Source: Collinsella sp. CAG:166
GTDB lineage: Bacteria > Actinomycetota > Coriobacteriia > Coriobacteriales > Coriobacteriaceae
Length of the DNA stretch: 6,193 bases
Reading direction: 5' to 3'
Assembly (NCBI GenBank): GCA_000434535.1
Contig: FR878730.1
Span: 6,466-12,658, forward strand
The notes beneath the pieces are model-generated. The model did not search any database, was not told the origin of the DNA, and was given only the letters and a program-made list of their open reading frames with translations. How positions within the stretch are numbered: position 1 is the stretch's first letter; each line of letters opens with the position of its first letter. Below, one piece after another: positions 1 to 6,144 of this stretch. A program made the position numbers and the translations under genes.

Positions 1-2
1 GG

Positions 3-599
3 CTGACCGTATCCACCCAGGATCGCCGCATCAACGTCAATGTCGCCGCCAAGCAGGCCATCGCACAAAGCGCCATTGAACTCGTCGGCAACGGTGACAC
101 CCTGCTCGTCGACTCGGGCACCACGGCGCTCGAGTTCGTCCGGCTCCTCGATCAGCGCGACGGTATCACCGTCATCACGGCCGACATTACCATTGCCGAT
201 TACATCGACGAGAGCATGCCCTCAGTCGATGTCGTCATGCTGGGCGGGGCGCTGCGCAAAGGCCATCGTTATTTGTACGGACCGCTCACTATGCAGGCGC
301 TCCAAATGGTCCATGCCGATCTGGCCGTCATGTGCCCCGGCGCCTTTGTCCCCAGCTGCGGCTTTACGACCGACTTTCCCCAGATGGCCGAGACCAAAGC
401 GGCTATGGTCGGTGCCGCCCGTCAAAGCGTCGCCCTCATGGACGCCAGTAAGGTCAACGGACGCGGCATGTACCGTTTTGCCGAGCTTGCCGACGTTGAC
501 GCCATCGTGATGGACCGTGATCCCGACGATGCCGTCGCCACCTCAATCGCCGAGATCGTCGACAACGCCCGCCCAAATCTCCTCATCGCCGGCGCTTAA
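3..599 (+). CDS. DeoR/GlpR-family transcriptional repressor, C-terminal part (5' end outside window)
   Basis: The reading frame is open from the left edge and ends at TAA 597-599, giving 198 visible residues. What is seen is a DeoR C-terminal sensor domain (the isomerase-like fold that binds phosphorylated sugars). Visible residues 36-41 read VDSGTT, the phosphate-loop motif. Next come MLGGALRKGHRYLYGP at 79-94 and the DASK motif at 148-151, whose lysine is conserved in the family. The N-terminal winged helix-turn-helix, roughly 50 residues, lies outside the window, so the target genes and the start cannot be judged. Such proteins usually repress a sugar or sugar-phosphate operon and release DNA on binding the phosphorylated intermediate. 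The segment MCPGAFVPSCG (110-120) stands where many homologues have a GVDGID-like stretch, so the ligand cannot be named. It converges with the flavodiiron gene and shares its terminator. The family call is firm; the specific regulon is unknown. Confidence 0.88.
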   Translation: MTVSTQDRRINVNVAAKQAIAQSAIELVGNGDTLLVDSGTTALEFVRLLDQRDGITVITADITIADYIDESMPSVDVVMLGGALRKGHRYLYGPLTMQALQMVHADLAVMCPGAFVPSCGFTTDFPQMAETKAAMVGAARQSVALMDASKVNGRGMYRFAELADVDAIVMDRDPDDAVATSIAEIVDNARPNLLIAGA

Positions 600-603
600 A
601 CAA

Positions 604-636
604 AAACCACCACAAAGGTCTCCTTTGTGGTGGTTT
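604..636. terminator. Bidirectional intrinsic terminator between convergent genes
   Basis: A perfect 15-bp inverted repeat, AAACCACCACAAAGG at 604-618 and its reverse complement at 622-636, is separated by only three bases (TCT). Read on the minus strand the hairpin is followed by TTTTTGTTT (counting the stem's own last Ts), a good U-tract, so it should end the flavodiiron transcript. Read on the plus strand it ends in a short TTT before GAGC. It lies 4 bp after the deoR stop and 23 bp beyond the flavodiiron stop, as expected for a shared terminator. Confidence 0.85.
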
Positions 637-659
637 GAGCGTCAAAAGTGAAAGTGTCG

Positions 660-1820
660 CTACTTGGACAGCTCGTCGGCGAGAACCTCGATCTGAGCGC
701 GCGAGGCGTCGTTGAGCGAACCCAGCACGGTCACCTTGTTCTGCGCCATGGTGATGTCCTTCATGCCCCCGAGCTCCTTGGTCATAACCTTGGCAGCGGT
801 GGGCGCCCAGGAGCCGGCCTCAACGAGCGCCACCGTACGGTTCTGATAGGCGTGCTCGGCAAGCGTGTGGATAAAGGTGCTCATGAACGGGAAGATCTCG
901 CCCTGATAGGTGATGGAGGCGAGTACCAGACGGTCATAGCGGAACGCATCCTCAACGGCCTCGGCCATGTCGTCGCGAGCCAGGTCAAAGACGGAAACCT
1001 TCTGGCCGCGGGCCTCGAGCGCAGATGCAAGCTCCTCAACGGCGGCCTTCAGATGGCCGTACACGCTCGCATAGGCAATCGTGATGCCCTCGTCCTCGGG
1101 CTGATAGCTCGACCAGGTGTTGTAGGTGTCGAGGTAATAGCCCAGATTCTCGGTAAGAACAGGACCATGGAGCGGACAGATGATCTGGATATCCAGATCG
1201 GCGGCCTTCTTGAGCACGGTCTGCACGAATTTGCCGAACTTACCGACGATGCCAAAGTAGTAGCGGCGCGCTTCGCAAGCCCAGCCTTCCGGGTCCTCGA
1301 TGTCGTTGGCGCCGAACTTGCCAAAGCCGTCGGCACTAAAGAGCACCTTGTCGGTGGACTCGTAGGAGAAGATCACCTCGGGCCAGTGCACGTTGGGGGC
1401 GCCGATAAACGTTAGGCTGTGGCCACCCAGGTCGAGCACGTCGCCCTCTTTGACGACCATCTTACGCTCGGGGTAGTCGGTGCCAAAGTAATTGACCATC
1501 ATGCGGAAGGCGCCCATGCTGGCTACAATCTGTGCCTGGGGGTAGCGCTCCATAAAGGCGGCGATGCCAGCAGAGTGATCGGGCTCCATGTGATGGATAA
1601 CCAGGTAGTCGGGCGTACGTCCATCGAGCGCGGCCTCGAGGTTGCCGAGCCACTCGTCAACAAAACCACCATCGACCGAATCGGCGACAGCGATCTTTTC
1701 GCCCAAGATAACGTAGCTGTTGTATGCCATACCGTTCTCGGACACATCGTACTGGCCCTCGAACAGGTCAATGTCGTGATCGTCGACGCCAACGTAGCGG
1801 ATATCCTTGGTGATCTCCAT
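660..1820 (-). CDS. Class A flavodiiron protein (FprA-type O2/NO reductase)
   Basis: A 386-residue soluble cytoplasmic protein, close to the ~400 residues usual for class A flavodiiron proteins. The N-terminal metallo-beta-lactamase-like domain (about 1-240) carries all expected diiron ligands: H77, E79, D81 and H82 in HHMEPDH, H145 in NVHWPE, D164 in SADGFG and H218 in PLHGP. The C-terminal flavodoxin-like FMN domain (about 246-384) contains YASVYGHLK at 250-258 and GSWAP at 336-340. By family knowledge it reduces O2 to water and/or NO to N2O, taking electrons from rubredoxin or a similar carrier; no rubredoxin domain is fused and none is encoded nearby. The start at ATG 1818-1820 is preferred over an in-frame upstream start at 1877, because a perfect AGGAGG sits 9 bases before it and the upstream residues overlap the likely promoter. 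It lies downstream of lacI on the same strand after a 129-bp gap. Substrate preference (O2 or NO) cannot be read from the sequence. Confidence 0.93.
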   Translation of the reverse strand: MEITKDIRYVGVDDHDIDLFEGQYDVSENGMAYNSYVILGEKIAVADSVDGGFVDEWLGNLEAALDGRTPDYLVIHHMEPDHSAGIAAFMERYPQAQIVASMGAFRMMVNYFGTDYPERKMVVKEGDVLDLGGHSLTFIGAPNVHWPEVIFSYESTDKVLFSADGFGKFGANDIEDPEGWACEARRYYFGIVGKFGKFVQTVLKKAADLDIQIICPLHGPVLTENLGYYLDTYNTWSSYQPEDEGITIAYASVYGHLKAAVEELASALEARGQKVSVFDLARDDMAEAVEDAFRYDRLVLASITYQGEIFPFMSTFIHTLAEHAYQNRTVALVEAGSWAPTAAKVMTKELGGMKDITMAQNKVTVLGSLNDASRAQIEVLADELSK

Positions 1821-1829
1821 CAGGCAAAG

Positions 1830-1835
1830 CCTCCT
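1830..1835 (-). promoter_or_regulatory. Ribosome binding site of the flavodiiron gene
   Basis: The minus strand reads AGGAGG here, a perfect Shine-Dalgarno sequence 9 bases before the ATG at 1820. It fixes the start and excludes the 19-residue upstream extension. Confidence 0.88.
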
Positions 1836-1836
1836 A

Positions 1837-1860
1837 GATAGACAAAATAACCCGTCTATC
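1837..1860. promoter_or_regulatory. Inverted repeat over the flavodiiron promoter, candidate operator
   Basis: GATAGAC at 1837-1843 and GTCTATC at 1854-1860 form a perfect 7-bp inverted repeat with a 10-bp spacer. On the minus strand the upstream arm overlaps the putative -10 TATGAT, and the downstream arm ends one base before the AGGAGG ribosome binding site. The position suits a repressor operator. A 5' UTR hairpin that affects translation is an alternative. No known regulator motif was recognised. Confidence 0.45.
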
Positions 1861-1866
1861 ATAGCA
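1858..1866 (-). promoter_or_regulatory. Putative extended -10 promoter of the flavodiiron gene
   Basis: The minus strand reads TGCTATGAT, an extended -10 element (TGn followed by TATGAT, 5 of 6 to consensus). No good -35 is seen: the best at a 16-bp spacing is CAGTTG. This puts transcription start near 1850, about 30 bases before the ATG. A further inverted repeat, CGGCAG 1869-1874 and CTGCCG 1890-1895, flanks the -35 area. No clear terminator for lacI was found in the rest of 1878-1949, so some read-through from lacI is possible. Confidence 0.5.
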
Positions 1867-1949
1867 CTCGGCAGCATTCCAACTGTTATCTGCCGGCATC
1901 CTTACCGATTGTTATTGAAATACGATAAATCGCCGTTTACCTGCGCAAA

Positions 1950-2981
1950 CTATGAGCGTGGTATCGCCGTGCTATGTCGAATAATGAGCTGGCCGGGAAT
2001 ACGAATGGCAACGGTTTTGCCCGCCGTACCCGCCTCGGGAACCGCATGCTCGAATACCTCGCGTCCGCGCTGATGTAGATCGAATCGCACGGTCGTAAGC
2101 TCGTTGTGTGCCACAAAATCATCGAGCGAATCGTCGACGCCCACCACGCTCACGTCCTCGGGCACGCGCAGACCGCTATCGCGCAGCGCTGCAATCGCGC
2201 CATTTGCCATCTGGTCGTTTGCCGCATAAATCGCCGTCATGGCGCGATCGTGCTCGGCCAGGTACCTGCCGGCCTCGTAGCCGCTGTTGGCAGACCAGTC
2301 GCCCTCAAGCGGCTCTGCCGGCTCGATGTGTTTACGCTCGAGCGCATCCTGCCAACCGGCTCGACGAAATTGCTCGTCGACCGAGAACGACGGGCCGCCA
2401 ATATAGCGAATCTGCTCGTGCCCCAGCTCAAACAGGTGATCCATAAGCAAGAGCGAGCAGCCGTAATGGTCGGAATCGACCGTGGTCACGCGCGGATGCG
2501 CGTACATGGTAACGATGACCGTGCCAATGCCCGGCAGTGGATCAAACGTCTCAAAATCGGGCGCCATGCGGCTCATGCCGATAATGATACCGTCCACCGG
2601 CAATGCGGCCATACGACGCGTGGCCTCGGCAAGTGAGAATTCCTCGGTCTTGGACATCTCGACCAGCGTGATGGCGCAATTATGCTCGCGAGCAGCACTG
2701 GCGATGCCGTCGATCATTGAGAGGTTGCCAAACTTGGTGACATCGTTGATGCATAGGCCGACCGAATGGTAACGGCCGTCGCGCAGCGAGCGACCGGCAT
2801 AACTCGGACGAAAGCCGAGCTCTTGCATAGCAGCCTGCACGCGCTGGCGCGTCTGCTCGTTAACGTTGGGCAAGCCGTTGGCGACGCGCGAAACCGTCTG
2901 CTGCGAAACGCCAGCAGCGCGGGCGACGTCGGCCATGGAGACCGGACGCGAACTGGTATCGTTGGACGGGCGCCTTGCCAC
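1950..2981 (-). CDS. LacI-family transcriptional repressor, likely regulator of galKT
   Basis: A 343-residue protein of normal LacI/GalR length. An N-terminal helix-turn-helix (residues 16-36, with AAGVSQQTVSRVANG) is followed by the hinge segment around 58-70, including Leu66 at the place of the operator-intercalating leucine. The periplasmic-binding-protein-like sensor domain runs from about 72 to the end, with SGY at 233-235, NDQMA at 255-259 and VSVVGVDD at 277-284, all usual in sugar-responsive members. The start codon is GTG at 2981, preceded by AAGGTG at 5 bases. The next in-frame ATG (residue 16) would cut into the first helix. The gene is divergent from galK and shares a 338-bp control region with three LacI-type operators, which suggests control of galKT and of itself. 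The inducer is inferred to be galactose, a galactoside or a related metabolite. In the hinge, SYAGRSL replaces the common N..AR.L pattern. Family call is firm; target and inducer are inferred. Confidence 0.93.
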   Translation of the reverse strand: MARRPSNDTSSRPVSMADVARAAGVSQQTVSRVANGLPNVNEQTRQRVQAAMQELGFRPSYAGRSLRDGRYHSVGLCINDVTKFGNLSMIDGIASAAREHNCAITLVEMSKTEEFSLAEATRRMAALPVDGIIIGMSRMAPDFETFDPLPGIGTVIVTMYAHPRVTTVDSDHYGCSLLLMDHLFELGHEQIRYIGGPSFSVDEQFRRAGWQDALERKHIEPAEPLEGDWSANSGYEAGRYLAEHDRAMTAIYAANDQMANGAIAALRDSGLRVPEDVSVVGVDDSLDDFVAHNELTTVRFDLHQRGREVFEHAVPEAGTAGKTVAIRIPGQLIIRHSTAIPRS

Positions 2982-2986
2982 AGGAT

Positions 2987-2992
2987 CACCTT
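2987..2992 (-). promoter_or_regulatory. Ribosome binding site of lacI-family gene
   Basis: The minus strand reads AAGGTG 5 bases before the GTG codon at 2981, supporting GTG as the start rather than the ATG 45 bases further in. Confidence 0.6.
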
Positions 2993-3074
2993 CACCCTTG
3001 CGAGATCTGAATAGCGTGAATGCCGGCCCGGGCAGAAATACATCCCGCGCCGAGGCCCGCTATCGTCGGACGCA

Positions 3075-3088
3075 TGTTAACGTACTCT
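3075..3088 (+). promoter_or_regulatory. LacI-type operator copy 1 (lacI-proximal)
   Basis: TGTTAACGTACTCT shares the first 13 bases with the other two copies but ends in T instead of A. It has the TG...A-CG-T pattern around a central CpG (3081-3082) typical of LacI/GalR sites. It lies about 94 bases upstream of the lacI GTG, probably within its 5' UTR if the promoter at 3115-3120 is used, which would fit autoregulation by road-block. Confidence 0.7.
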
Positions 3089-3114
3089 ACTTTTTCTATC
3101 TGCATCTCTTCTGC

Positions 3115-3120
3115 TTTATA
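3115..3120 (-). promoter_or_regulatory. Putative -10 box of the lacI-family gene
   Basis: The minus strand reads TATAAA, 5 of 6 to the consensus. The -35 at 17 bp spacing (TGAACG, 3138-3143) is poor, so the promoter is tentative. Start of transcription would fall near 3108, about 20 bases before operator copy 1. Confidence 0.3.
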
Positions 3121-3193
3121 AGTCCATACGGCAGTACCGTTCACGGCTGAATTTCTACCGATTACCAGATTCTCAAAAAGTGACAAGCGATGT

Positions 3194-3211
3194 GTTATGA
3201 GTACGTTAACA
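3194..3211 (-). promoter_or_regulatory. LacI-type operator copy 2
   Basis: On the minus strand this reads TGTTAACGTACTCATAAC, identical over 18 bases to copy 3 but in the opposite orientation. The central CpG is at 3204-3205. The 14-base core TGTTAACGTACTCA is an imperfect palindrome with half-sites TGTTAAC and TGAGTAC. It lies upstream of the preferred galK promoter. A GTGACA box at 3180-3185 means it could instead overlap a second promoter. Confidence 0.78.
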
Positions 3212-3230
3212 TAGCCCGTAACGTGCGGCA

Positions 3231-3260
3231 TTGTGAACACTTGGTTCATGCCGCTTTAAG
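3231..3260 (+). promoter_or_regulatory. Putative galKT promoter
   Basis: TTGTGA (3231-3236) and TTTAAG (3255-3260) form -35 and -10 candidates, each 4 of 6 to consensus, 18 bp apart. Transcription would start within or beside operator copy 3, so bound repressor would block initiation. The match is modest and other pairings are possible. Confidence 0.33.
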
Positions 3261-3261
3261 T

Positions 3262-3279
3262 TGTTAACGTACTCATAAC
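3262..3279 (+). promoter_or_regulatory. LacI-type operator copy 3 (galK-proximal)
   Basis: TGTTAACGTACTCATAAC, the same 18 bases as copy 2 in reverse orientation, with its central CpG at 3268-3269. It lies 41 bases before the galK ATG, immediately after the candidate -10 box, a standard place for a repressing operator. The centre-to-centre distance to copy 2 is 64 bp, close to six helical turns. Confidence 0.78.
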
Positions 3280-3304
3280 GACGCAAAACCCACCCGTGCG
3301 CGCC

Positions 3305-3314
3305 AAGGAAAGGA
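3305..3314 (+). promoter_or_regulatory. Ribosome binding site of galK
   Basis: AAGGAAAGGA ends 5 bases before ATG 3320. It selects this ATG over an in-frame GTG at 3296, which lies upstream of the ribosome binding site. Confidence 0.82.
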
Positions 3315-3319
3315 CTCCC

Positions 3320-4525
3320 ATGACCACCCCCGACGAAAAGACATTCGCCACGCTCACCAAGCTGTTTGAGGAGGAGTTTGGCCCCATCGGCGACCGCCAG
3401 GTGCTCTACGTGCACGCGCCCGGCCGTTCCGAGATCAGCGGCAACCACACCGACCACGAGGGCGGCCACGTTATCGCCGGCTCGCTCGATGTCGCTGTCG
3501 ACGGCATCGCCGTGGCAACCGACTCCAACAAGATTCGCGTCGCCGACGAGGGCTATCCTACGTTTGAAATCATGCTCGACACGCTGGATATTCAAGAGTC
3601 CGAGAAGGGCACGTCCGCGAGCCTCGTCCGCGGCATGGCCCACGAAATCGCTGCTCTGGGCGTTGAGCCCCAGGGCTTCGACTTCGCCTTCACCTGCTCC
3701 GTCCCCTCGGGTGGCGGTCTTTCCAGCTCTGCCGCCGTCGAGGCCGCATACGGTCGTGCCATGGAAACCCTCTGGGGCGCACCCGCCATCGAGCCCGTCG
3801 CGCTCGCCCAGATGAGCCAGCGCACCGAGAACAACTATTACGGCAAGCCCTGCGGTCTGATGGACCAGGCCGCTGTGTGTCTGGGCGGCCTTGCCTACAT
3901 GGACTTTGAGGACCAGGCTCAGCCTAAAACCCAGAAGCTCGAGCTCAACTTTGAGGATCACGGCTATGCGCTTGTGCTCGTTAAAGTAGGCGCCGACCAC
4001 GTGGCCGCCACCGACGACTACGCCGCCGTTCCGCGCGAGATGCAGGACGTCGCCGCCGAGTTTGGCAAGACACGCCTGTGCGAGGTAAACGTTGCCGACT
4101 TTGACGCCAAACTCCCCGAGCTGCGTGCCAAGCTGGGCGACCGTGCCTGCCTGCGCGCCGTTCACTACTGGTACGAGAACGGCCTAGTCGACAAGCGCTG
4201 GGCAGCCCTGAACGCCGGCAATATCGACCAGTTCCTGACCCTGACGCGCGAGTCCGGCGCCAGCTCTGCCATGTACCTGCAGAATGTTGTTGCCAAGCTT
4301 GGTTCCGAGCAGCCCTCCATGTATGCGCTTGCGCTTGCCGAGCATGTGCTTGACGGCCGCGGCGCCGTCCGCATCCACGGCGGTGGCTTTGGCGGCACCA
4401 TTCAGGCCTTCGTGCCGCTCGACCTGGTCGATACCTTCATTACCAAGATGAACGGCTGGCTGGGCGAAGGCTCTGCCCGCCACTACGCCATCTCTGATAA
4501 GGGGGCTTACGCGGCATGGCTGTAA
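3320..4525 (+). CDS. galK: Galactokinase
   Basis: A 401-residue cytoplasmic GHMP-family kinase that phosphorylates alpha-D-galactose at C1 with ATP, the entry step of the Leloir pathway. The galactokinase signature is at residues 34-46 (PGRSEISGNHTDH), with R36 at the usual active-site arginine position. The ATP loop is VPSGGGLSSSAA (128-139), the catalytic base is D182 in GLMDQ, and the third GHMP motif is GGGFGG (354-359). Length fits the family. The signature differs from the textbook GRVNLIGEHTDY: asparagine (N42) replaces the glutamate that contacts galactose in characterised enzymes. A GNHTDH version is, from memory, common in clostridial and coriobacterial galactokinases, so it is a lineage variant rather than damage. 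The start at ATG 3320 follows a strong ribosome binding site. The stop overlaps galT by 10 bases, so the two are an operon, probably repressed by the divergent LacI-family protein. Other GHMP sugar kinases are a less likely reading, given the galT partner. Confidence 0.95.
   Translation: MTTPDEKTFATLTKLFEEEFGPIGDRQVLYVHAPGRSEISGNHTDHEGGHVIAGSLDVAVDGIAVATDSNKIRVADEGYPTFEIMLDTLDIQESEKGTSASLVRGMAHEIAALGVEPQGFDFAFTCSVPSGGGLSSSAAVEAAYGRAMETLWGAPAIEPVALAQMSQRTENNYYGKPCGLMDQAAVCLGGLAYMDFEDQAQPKTQKLELNFEDHGYALVLVKVGADHVAATDDYAAVPREMQDVAAEFGKTRLCEVNVADFDAKLPELRAKLGDRACLRAVHYWYENGLVDKRWAALNAGNIDQFLTLTRESGASSAMYLQNVVAKLGSEQPSMYALALAEHVLDGRGAVRIHGGGFGGTIQAFVPLDLVDTFITKMNGWLGEGSARHYAISDKGAYAAWL
4499..4505 (+). 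promoter_or_regulatory. Ribosome binding site of galT, inside galK
   Basis: AAGGGGG ends 10 bases before ATG 4516 and lies within the last codons of galK. It favours 4516 over the second in-frame ATG at 4525, which overlaps the galK stop as TAATG but would be 19 bases from this site. Confidence 0.55.
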
Positions 4526-6144
4526 TGACTGATGTGCGCGAGGCCGCGCAGGGCCTGATTGAGTATGCCATCCACCGGTCCATGATCGGACAGGACGATC
4601 GCATCTGGGCTTACAACACCATTCTGGAGTGCATCGGCGCCACGGGCCCGGCACTCGACATGACCTGGGCGCTGCAGACCGAGAAGCTCTCGATCTTGCA
4701 CCCCGATACGCTCCCCGATTTTGACCTGGAGGGCACGCTTGCCGCGCTTTCCGAGGTCGCCGTTGTCAGCGGTGCCGCCGAGGACACGGCATCGGGCCGC
4801 GACCGCATCGCCATGCGCATCATGGGCGCGCTGATGCCGAGACCTTCGGTTGTAAACGAGGAATTCAACGGCCGCATGGGCGTCAACGAGCCCCGCGCCG
4901 CGACCGACTGGTTCTACGGCCTGTGCTGTGACGCCGGTTACGTGCGCCGCGCCGCCATCGCGCGCAACATCAAATGGAGCACTTCCACCAACTGGGGTGA
5001 CCTGGAGATCACCATCAACCTGTCAAAGCCCGAAAAGGACCCGCGCGATATTGCCGCAGCCGGTGCCGCCAAAAACACGGGCGAGAAGTATCCCGCCTGT
5101 CAGCTCTGCATCGAAAACGAGGGCTACCCCGGACGCTCCGCCGCAGCCGACGGCGGCGCTCACCCCGCCCGCCAGAATCTGCGCGTTATCCCCATCCAGC
5201 TCGACGGCGAGCGCTGGGGCTTCCAGTACAGCCCGTACGCGTACTTTAACGAGCATTGCATTGCCATGAGCTCCGAGCATCGTCCGATGCACGTGGATCG
5301 CAAGAGCCTCTCCTGTTTGCTCGACTTTGTGGACCTGTTCCCGCACTACTTTATCGGCTCCAACGCCGACCTGCCCATCGTGGGCGGCTCGATTCTGTCG
5401 CACGACCACTTCCAGGGTGGCGCACACGAGTTCCCCATGATGCGTGCCGCCGAGGTCTTGCAGTTTAGCGTGCCCGGTTTTGACCAGGTCAGCGGTACCG
5501 TGCTGCGGTGGCCGCTCTCGGTGCTGCGCCTGCGCTCGCATGACCGCGCTCAGCTGCTCGACGCTGCCGAGAAGATTATCCTCGCCTGGCGCGAGTGGAC
5601 CGATGAGTCTGTGGGCGTCATCGCGTACACAGCCGATGGCGTGGCGCACAACACCGTGACGCCCGTCATCCGCCGCGTCGACTCTCGCGGAAATGCCGGC
5701 GGCGAAATCTACGAGGGCTACCTGGCGCTTCGCTGCAACATCACGACCGACGAGCATCCGCTGGGCGTGTTCCACCCGCATGCCGAGTACCACCACATTA
5801 AGAAGGAGAACATCGGCCTGATCGAGGTCATGGGCCTGGCCATTCTTCCGCCGCGCCTGGTTCCCGAGCTCGGCGCTGTCCGCGAGCACCTGCTGGCGGC
5901 CAAGGTCGATGCCAGCTACGACCTTGCTAGCGCGCTCGAGGGCGATGATCTATGCCGCAACCACGCCGCATGGGCCGAAGACGTTTTTGCCCGCCGCGCC
6001 GACGAGCTTACGGCAGACAACGCCATCGATATCCTGCACGAGGAGGTCGGCGTGGTGTTTGGCCACGTGCTCGACAACGCCGGCGTCTTTAAGTGGGACG
6101 AAGCCGGCCGCGCCGCCCAGCAGCGCTTTATCGACTCGCTGTAG
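4516..6144 (+). CDS. galT: UDP-glucose-hexose-1-phosphate uridylyltransferase, class II
   Basis: A 542-residue cytoplasmic enzyme exchanging galactose-1-phosphate with UDP-glucose to give UDP-galactose and glucose-1-phosphate, through a uridylylated histidine. It belongs to class II GalT (Gram-positive type), not the ~350-residue E. coli class. Diagnostic segments are EITINLSKPEKDP (164-176), CQLC followed by ENEGYPGR (195-207), SPYAYFNEHC (239-248), and NADLPIVGGSILSHDHFQGG (283-302). H296 and H298 of HDHFQ correspond to the HxH active site; by analogy with class I HPHGQ, H298 would be the nucleophile. A C-terminal HPLGVFHPHAEYHHIKKENIGLIEVMG block (414-440) completes the match. The protein is somewhat longer than the roughly 500 residues I recall for the class, with no disrupted motif. 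It overlaps galK by 10 bases, suggesting translational coupling. The product needs GalE, not encoded here, to recycle UDP-glucose. Start 4516 is preferred, with 4525 possible (three residues shorter). Confidence 0.95.
   Translation: MAVMTDVREAAQGLIEYAIHRSMIGQDDRIWAYNTILECIGATGPALDMTWALQTEKLSILHPDTLPDFDLEGTLAALSEVAVVSGAAEDTASGRDRIAMRIMGALMPRPSVVNEEFNGRMGVNEPRAATDWFYGLCCDAGYVRRAAIARNIKWSTSTNWGDLEITINLSKPEKDPRDIAAAGAAKNTGEKYPACQLCIENEGYPGRSAAADGGAHPARQNLRVIPIQLDGERWGFQYSPYAYFNEHCIAMSSEHRPMHVDRKSLSCLLDFVDLFPHYFIGSNADLPIVGGSILSHDHFQGGAHEFPMMRAAEVLQFSVPGFDQVSGTVLRWPLSVLRLRSHDRAQLLDAAEKIILAWREWTDESVGVIAYTADGVAHNTVTPVIRRVDSRGNAGGEIYEGYLALRCNITTDEHPLGVFHPHAEYHHIKKENIGLIEVMGLAILPPRLVPELGAVREHLLAAKVDASYDLASALEGDDLCRNHAAWAEDVFARRADELTADNAIDILHEEVGVVFGHVLDNAGVFKWDEAGRAAQQRFIDSL

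Larger units (their letters stand above)
2982..3319. promoter_or_regulatory. Divergent lacI-galKT intergenic control region
   Basis: This 338-bp stretch between divergent start codons is more AT-rich in its middle than the flanking genes. It holds three copies of one operator-like sequence (3075-3088, 3194-3211, 3262-3279) and candidate promoters facing both ways. No convincing gene or small RNA was seen. A short ACGG-CAGTA-CCGT hairpin at 3128-3140 is too weak to interpret. Confidence 0.8.

Noticed and set aside
648..1415. A 255-residue plus-strand open frame opposite the flavodiiron gene, continued by another at 1419-1841
   Set aside because: Both lie antisense to a gene with all diiron ligands present; they are codon-bias shadows.
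1923..1932. Small palindrome CGATAAATCG just downstream of the lacI stop
   Set aside because: The 4-bp arms are too short and there is no T-run, so it is not supported as a terminator or operator.
2858..2871. Possible fourth operator (GTTAACGT at 2859-2866) inside the lacI coding sequence
   Set aside because: Only the left half matches the core; the right half (TGGGC) differs, and these bases encode the conserved N-V-N-E segment after the helix-turn-helix. Probably chance.
3296..3319. Upstream GTG start adding eight residues to GalK
   Set aside because: The ribosome binding site lies between this GTG and ATG 3320, and the extra residues are not part of the GalK fold.
3206..4165. A 319-residue open frame on the minus strand opposite galK
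   Set aside because: It is antisense to a galK with intact catalytic motifs, runs across the operator region, and has a glycine-, valine- and alanine-rich composition typical of reverse frames in high-GC genes. No domain was recognised.
5023..5889. A 288-residue open frame on the minus strand opposite galT
   Set aside because: It is a shadow of galT codon bias, with no recognisable motif and no supporting promoter or ribosome binding site.
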